Positions 24,545-28,636 of a DNA stretch of 28,636 nucleotides are shown piece after piece. Source of the stretch: CAZPBO01 sp964584815 (GTDB lineage Bacteria; Planctomycetota; SKW154); the NCBI GenBank assembly GCA_964584815.1, contig CAZPBO010000026.1, forward strand, positions 1-28,636, in the 5' to 3' direction. The notes beneath the pieces were generated by a model. It saw nothing but the letters and a program-made list of their open reading frames with translations. It did not search any database and had not been told where the DNA came from. How positions within the stretch are numbered: position 1 is the stretch's first letter; each line of letters starts with the position of its first letter. The translations under genes were made by a program, and so were the position numbers.

Positions 24545-25275
24545 TGCCTCTCTATGTCGGCACAAGCGGTTATGTCTATCGTCACTGGAGGGGACTCTTC
24601 TATCCTGAAGACCTGCCCAGCCATAAGTGGCTGCAGTTTTATGCTGACCACTTCAACACTGTGGAGATAAACGCAACATTTTATCGCATCCCCAAAAGCA
24701 GCACTGTCAAAGGCTGGCTACGCAGGGTGCCCAAGGAATTTCTTTTCACCGTCAAGGCGAATCGTCTGATAACACATCAGAAGAAACTGAAAGGAGTGGA
24801 AGAGGCGTTGATTAAGTTTTTTACGGCTGTGGCACCTGTTCAGCAGCGATGCGGATGTGTGCTGTATCAGTTGCCGCCGTCGCTGCGCCGCGATGACGCT
24901 CTCCTATCCGACTTCTGCGCACTCCTCAAAGAGCGCTACCCCAACTGGCGCCACGCCGTTGAGTTCCGCAACAACTCCTGGCTCTGTGATGCGGTCTTTG
25001 ACATCCTGCGCCGCCACAATGTCTGTTATGTGCTCGTGTCAGGTCGCGGTCAGGAGTTCCGCGAAATAGCCACGGCGGATTTTCTCTATCTGCGGTTCCA
25101 CGGCGTAACGCGCTGGTATGACTACAATTACAGTGATGAGGAGTTGAGGGAGTGGGCAGAATGTGCGCGGCGACTGGGTGCACCACGCATCCCCACCTTC
25201 GCCTATTTCAACAACGACTCAAACGCTTACGCCACAAAAAACGCCACCCGTTTTATGGAGTTGCTCAATGGATAG
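24541..25275 (+). CDS. DUF72 (YecE-like) family protein
   Basis: A 244-residue protein of the DUF72/YecE family, which has a TIM-barrel-like fold and no assigned reaction. Family hallmarks are LYVGTSGYVYRHWRGLFYPEDLP, FNTVEINATFYRIP, FLFTVKANRLITH, VLYQLPPSL, AVEFRNNSW, LYLRFHGV and the late YFNNDSNAYATKNA. GTG 24541 overlaps the previous stop, and ATG 24544 is an equally good start. AAGGA lies six or nine bases upstream. The 3' end overlaps the adenosyltransferase start by eight bases, so the three genes from 23516 to 25774 form a coupled operon. Confidence 0.93.
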   Translation: MMPLYVGTSGYVYRHWRGLFYPEDLPSHKWLQFYADHFNTVEINATFYRIPKSSTVKGWLRRVPKEFLFTVKANRLITHQKKLKGVEEALIKFFTAVAPVQQRCGCVLYQLPPSLRRDDALLSDFCALLKERYPNWRHAVEFRNNSWLCDAVFDILRRHNVCYVLVSGRGQEFREIATADFLYLRFHGVTRWYDYNYSDEELREWAECARRLGAPRIPTFAYFNNDSNAYATKNATRFMELLNG

Positions 25276-25774
25276 GTTGCTTTTGGTCTACACAGGTGAT
25301 GGGAAGGGCAAGACGACGGCGGGGTTGGGTTCGGCGCTGCGGGCGTGGGGGCACGGTGCACGGGTGCTCGTTGTGCAGTTCCTCAAAGGCTTTATTGAAT
25401 CGGGTGAGCAGCGGATAGCGAAGGAGAATTTTGAGGTGTTTGTCGTGGCGTGGGAGGGGTTTGTAAGAGAGGTGACGGAGGATGTGAGAAGGAGATTCGC
25501 GGCGGGTTTGGAAACCGCCCGCAAAAAGATTGCTGAAAAGCGTCCCGATTTTGTGGTGCTGGATGAGTTGTGCGTGGCGTTGATGATGGGGCTGTGCGGC
25601 AGAAGCGAGGCAGAAGGTTTGATAAATGAGGCGCGCAAAAGCGGATGTGTTGTTGTAACGGGACGCGGCTGCCCGCAGTGGCTCCTTGATGCCGCCGATA
25701 CCGTCACCGAAATTAAAGAACAAGCCCATCCCTTCCGCAAAGGACAGAAAGCGCGTCCAGGGATTGAGTTCTGA
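25268..25774 (+). CDS. cobO: Cob(I)yrinic acid a,c-diamide adenosyltransferase (CobO/CobA/BtuR family)
   Basis: Transfers the adenosyl group of ATP to reduced corrinoid, making the coenzyme form of B12. The 168-residue protein has the family P-loop TGDGKGKTTAGLGSALRAWGHG (from residue 9), VLVVQFLKG, the VVLDELCVALMMGL segment and VVTGRGCPQWLLDAADTVTEIKE, and ends in a KGQKARPGIEF tail that is typical. GGAG seven bases before ATG 25268 supports the start; longer frames from 25163 lie inside the DUF72 gene. Together with the btu genes it suggests salvage of imported corrinoid. Only one base separates its stop from the stop of the convergent WD40 gene. Confidence 0.94.
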   Translation: MDRLLLVYTGDGKGKTTAGLGSALRAWGHGARVLVVQFLKGFIESGEQRIAKENFEVFVVAWEGFVREVTEDVRRRFAAGLETARKKIAEKRPDFVVLDELCVALMMGLCGRSEAEGLINEARKSGCVVVTGRGCPQWLLDAADTVTEIKEQAHPFRKGQKARPGIEF

Positions 25775-25775
25775 G

Positions 25776-28636
25776 TTAGCGTCCAAGAAGCCGCCGCTCT
25801 ATCTTGTGCATCACCGTATCAGAAAGCCCGACCTTCACATCAGCGCCTGTTGCGGTGCCCGAGAGCAATTTCTCCATATCGCTGCGCAGACGGTTTAACT
25901 GCTCATCAGGAACCGTCCAAACCTTGACTTTTCTGCCGTTGACGACGGCGGCAAGCGCTGTGCCGCTCCTTGACCAGCAGACCGCGCCCACAGCCCGACG
26001 AACCCGTTCCCCACCCCCGCAATTCCATCTCGCCTCCTCCTGCAGTTTCCCTTTGCGCACCTTCCACAAAATCAGACTGCCGTCCGAGAAACAGCCCGCA
26101 AGGTAAAGTCCGTCAGGACTCCACGCAAGGTCAACCACCTCGCTTTTTCCCCTCTCCGACACAGGACCCTGCAATCCGGTTATGGGCTTGGCGCTCTTTG
26201 TGTCCCATATTATGACCTGCCCATCGCGACCGCCGCTGGCAAGGCATCCTGAAGGTGAGAATGTCAGCGCCGTTATATAGTGTTTATGCCCTGCCAGAAC
26301 ACGCATCACCTTGAAGTTGCTGGTGTCAAACAAGGTCACGGCATATGGGTCACGAGGAGAGGTGTCAACTGCCAGAAGACCGCCATCGCTGCTCCAAGCA
26401 CAAACCCCGGGTAGCCGTCCAACTCTCAGCGTCTTCACACACTCAAATTTTTCCACATTCCATACCCGCACGGTTCCGTCCCACGAAACGCTCACAAGAA
26501 ACCGCGAATTCGGCGACCACACAAGCCCTTGAATCCGTCCTTTATGTCCCGAAAGCGCCTTTTCCTGCTGCAGCGTCTTGGTGCTCCACAGATGGACGAA
26601 GAGGTCGCTGCCAACGGCGGCAATCCACCTCCCATTCGGGCTGAAGGAGACTTTGTCAATTACACCTTTTGCGTCCTTCAGAACGGCGCTTTCCTTGCCC
26701 CGCTGCCAGAGAAACAGACGCACAAGCCCATCACTGCCTCCCACCGCAAGGAGCCTGTCATCTGAACTGAAGGCAAGCGCTGAGACGACGCCGATTCTGC
26801 CACCGATGGTGGCACTCTCTCGCATAAGTGTGTGACGGGCGTTGAAGAGTTTGAGGATGCGTTCCGCGGCGGGGGAGTCTTTTGCAGCAAGCGCTGCACG
26901 CACCGCGTCCGCCCATCTGCCTGCCTTCACATATCTGGCTATTTGGAGTGCGGTGGCGTCAACAGTGGCTGCGTTATGTTGCCGCAAGATGCGCTCCGCT
27001 ACCTTATCCTGCCCGACAAGCGCCAGAACAGCACGCGCATATGCCACAGCCTCCCCCTTTCTGCCCCCGGCATCTGCCGCCTTCGCCTTGCTCCGCAACT
27101 CCGAAACCGCTAAAAGCAGCGCGCCCCTCAACCAGTCCCTGTTTTCGGGGAAGCGTTTGAGGCGTCTTGCCAGTTTCGCTGCGGCGGCAAAGTCACCAGA
27201 TTTTATGGCGTTGAGCAGTTTTGGGGCGGAGGTGAGTCGTTCCTGCAGCGCCGCCTTCAGCGCTGTTGCTTCTGTATCTTTTGTGTCAAGCCGCAGAAGG
27301 AGGGTGGCAAATTTGAGCGCTTTTTTGGTTTTGCCGAGGCGCGCGGCTGAACGCGCCTGCCCCAGAAGCCTTCCGCGCAGATAGACCGTCTCATCCGCCC
27401 AGATTCCTTCTCCGCCAAACCGTTTTTTGGCGTCAAGGAGTGTCACAATCGCGGTGTCGTAGTCCTGTCTGTTCAATGCCTGCGTATATTTGAGGAAGAC
27501 CTCACGCTGGGCATCTGGGAGGGAGATAACGCGTCCACTGAGTTGGCAGACTGCTGCAAGACCGCCTGCGTCGCGGCAGTCGTGGCTGTGCGTTCGGAGA
27601 ACGCGTCTGTTTTTCAAGTCAACAAGCCAGACCTTGACGGTATAGGTGCTGGGTGTGCGGATGATGGCGCCGCGGAGGAGGTAGCGCACCCCGCGCCGCG
27701 ACCACAACTGTGCCGCAGAATCCATATCCGCCAATTGCTTCACCGTCAGCCCCAGCGCCTGCAGCATCCCCGCCGTTGTGGTGGCATCCAGCACCTGCAT
27801 ATTGAGGGAGAGTCCTTTAAGGAGCGCTTCTGCGGCGGCGCGACCGCTCAAACCCACCCCCCTATCCACATCAAACTCCGCAACGGCAACGCGCTTCCGC
27901 CCCGCAACAAGCCGTGCTTCAAGTTGTGCCAGACGCCTCGCAAGTCGCGCTAATTCAGGTGCTGTTCTCCACGCTTCCTTCGCTTGCCGCAGCGCCTGTT
28001 TGGCACCCTCTATGTCGGCGTTCTTCAATGCGCGCTCCAATGCGCTTTTGGCTTCCTTGAAGCGACGCAGACGGGCGGACCACTCCTTATGAAGCCGCCG
28101 CGCCTCTTCTGTTTGCCCCAACTGAAGCGCCTCATCAAGAAGTGCCACCGCCTTGTCCAAAAGCCCCCGCTCTTCCGCGTCCTTGGCGGACGACAACTTC
28201 TCCCCAAACCTGATTTTCTGCTCTATCTTCTTCAGTAGCGCCTGCGCTTCTTTGCTGTCTGGTTCCAACTTCAGCGCTTCCTGCGCACTTTTGAGCGCTT
28301 TTTGCAACTTCATATCAGCCATTGCGATTTCCGCGCTTGCGAGGAGTCTTTTCAGGTTCAATTTTCGCCGTGCTTTCTCAAGAAGTGCCTTTGCAACGGG
28401 GTCATCGGGGCTCTTTTGGAGTGCCTTTTTCGCTGCCGCGACAGCCAATTCCCAATCCCCTTTTTCCGCCGCCGCTTTTGCCTCGGCAAGCGCATCCCGC
28501 ATAACCGACGGCTTTCCCGAGAGCAGCAGAAAAGTCACCACGGCAGCACCGATAAGCAGCGCAGCAACCGCCAGCATAACGGGCAATCTGGACTTTCTTG
28601 TAGGTTCGGCGGCGGTCACCACCGCTTGCGGGGTGG
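25776..28636 (-). CDS. Large membrane-anchored TPR/CsgG-like/WD40 protein, 5' end possibly off the window
   Basis: At least 948 residues. From GTG 28622 the order is: a TM helix (13-34); TPR-like helices with Ala/Lys-rich repeats (40-240; KGDWELAVAAAKKALQKSPDD); a region resembling the CsgG/FlgO-type lipoprotein fold (about 242-345; RVAVAEFDVDRGVGLSGR, then VRYLLRGAIIRTPSTYTVKVWLVDLKNRRVL); a second helical repeat region (370-610); and a WD40 propeller (about 620-915) with repeats such as LVWSPNSRFLVSVSWDGTVRVWN. The frame stays open to the window edge with no ribosome site before GTG 28622, so the true start may lie outside. Layout and position suggest a paralogue of the 21893-23332 protein. 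No catalytic motif is seen; a membrane-linked scaffold or sensor is plausible but unproven. Confidence 0.87.
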   Translation of the reverse strand, partial: TPQAVVTAAEPTRKSRLPVMLAVAALLIGAAVVTFLLLSGKPSVMRDALAEAKAAAEKGDWELAVAAAKKALQKSPDDPVAKALLEKARRKLNLKRLLASAEIAMADMKLQKALKSAQEALKLEPDSKEAQALLKKIEQKIRFGEKLSSAKDAEERGLLDKAVALLDEALQLGQTEEARRLHKEWSARLRRFKEAKSALERALKNADIEGAKQALRQAKEAWRTAPELARLARRLAQLEARLVAGRKRVAVAEFDVDRGVGLSGRAAAEALLKGLSLNMQVLDATTTAGMLQALGLTVKQLADMDSAAQLWSRRGVRYLLRGAIIRTPSTYTVKVWLVDLKNRRVLRTHSHDCRDAGGLAAVCQLSGRVISLPDAQREVFLKYTQALNRQDYDTAIVTLLDAKKRFGGEGIWADETVYLRGRLLGQARSAARLGKTKKALKFATLLLRLDTKDTEATALKAALQERLTSAPKLLNAIKSGDFAAAAKLARRLKRFPENRDWLRGALLLAVSELRSKAKAADAGGRKGEAVAYARAVLALVGQDKVAERILRQHNAATVDATALQIARYVKAGRWADAVRAALAAKDSPAAERILKLFNARHTLMRESATIGGRIGVVSALAFSSDDRLLAVGGSDGLVRLFLWQRGKESAVLKDAKGVIDKVSFSPNGRWIAAVGSDLFVHLWSTKTLQQEKALSGHKGRIQGLVWSPNSRFLVSVSWDGTVRVWNVEKFECVKTLRVGRLPGVCAWSSDGGLLAVDTSPRDPYAVTLFDTSNFKVMRVLAGHKHYITALTFSPSGCLASGGRDGQVIIWDTKSAKPITGLQGPVSERGKSEVVDLAWSPDGLYLAGCFSDGSLILWKVRKGKLQEEARWNCGGGERVRRAVGAVCWSRSGTALAAVVNGRKVKVWTVPDEQLNRLRSDMEKLLSGTATGADVKVGLSDTVMHKIERRLLGR

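Noticed and set aside
1..28636. CRISPR array, transposase, integrase, phage genes or rRNA
   Set aside because: No regularly spaced repeats, transposase or integrase motifs, terminal inverted repeats or rRNA-like segments were found on reading both strands.

Overview
The window comes from a diderm bacterium, very probably uncultured and known from a metagenome assembly. A TonB-dependent outer-membrane receptor, a lipoprotein signal and several cleavable signal peptides point to two membranes. The 100-N run at 14212-14311 is flanked on both sides by the same 55 bases, which is how a scaffolder joins two contigs. Lineage cannot be fixed from the sequence. An aldehyde:ferredoxin oxidoreductase, a selenocysteine tRNA, ferredoxin-type proteins and radical-SAM enzymes suggest an anaerobic or microaerobic life. 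Large membrane-anchored TPR/WD40 proteins and secreted esterase-PDZ proteins resemble planctomycete-like or neighbouring phyla (low confidence).

Layout. 1-6947 is a minus-strand block: miaB, a secreted esterase-PDZ protein and a metallophosphoesterase in one tight operon, then a gap with its own promoter and a palindrome, then a beta-class DNA methyltransferase with a nuclease-fold-like tail directly followed by an aldehyde ferredoxin oxidoreductase that runs off the window. 6992-9337 is plus strand: a two-TM conserved protein and an AmmeMemoRadiSam-type radical SAM enzyme with a twin-arginine N-terminus. 9339-11195 (minus) is an APC amino-acid permease fused to a PTS EIIA-like domain. From 11347 to 25774 everything is plus strand: ffh-rpsP followed by a two-component system; a cobalamin riboswitch controlling btuF-btuC-btuD and a TonB receptor; nadK, a dicluster ferredoxin and a TPR/WD40 membrane protein; tRNA-Sec; a thioredoxin-fold/TPR secreted protein, a DUF72 protein and a corrinoid adenosyltransferase. 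The window ends in a convergent 948-codon TPR/CsgG-like/WD40 protein.

How the genes fit together. The clearest system is vitamin B12 acquisition: riboswitch, receptor, binding lipoprotein, permease and ATPase at 15992-20787. A corrinoid adenosyltransferase about 4.5 kb downstream can convert imported corrinoid to the coenzyme form. The SRP GTPase and ribosomal protein S16 form a conserved pair, here followed by a sensor kinase and response regulator. The kinase looks broken only because of the scaffold gap; collapsing the 55-base overlap restores one 746-residue protein in frame. Two membrane-anchored TPR/WD40 proteins share an architecture and bracket the tRNA-Sec/TPR/DUF72/CobO group, and they are the least understood part of the window. 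No mobile element, CRISPR array or rRNA is visible. Noncoding gaps are short; the larger ones (3031-3193, 7838-7972, 11196-11346, 15926-16269, 23333-23389) hold the regulatory elements listed.
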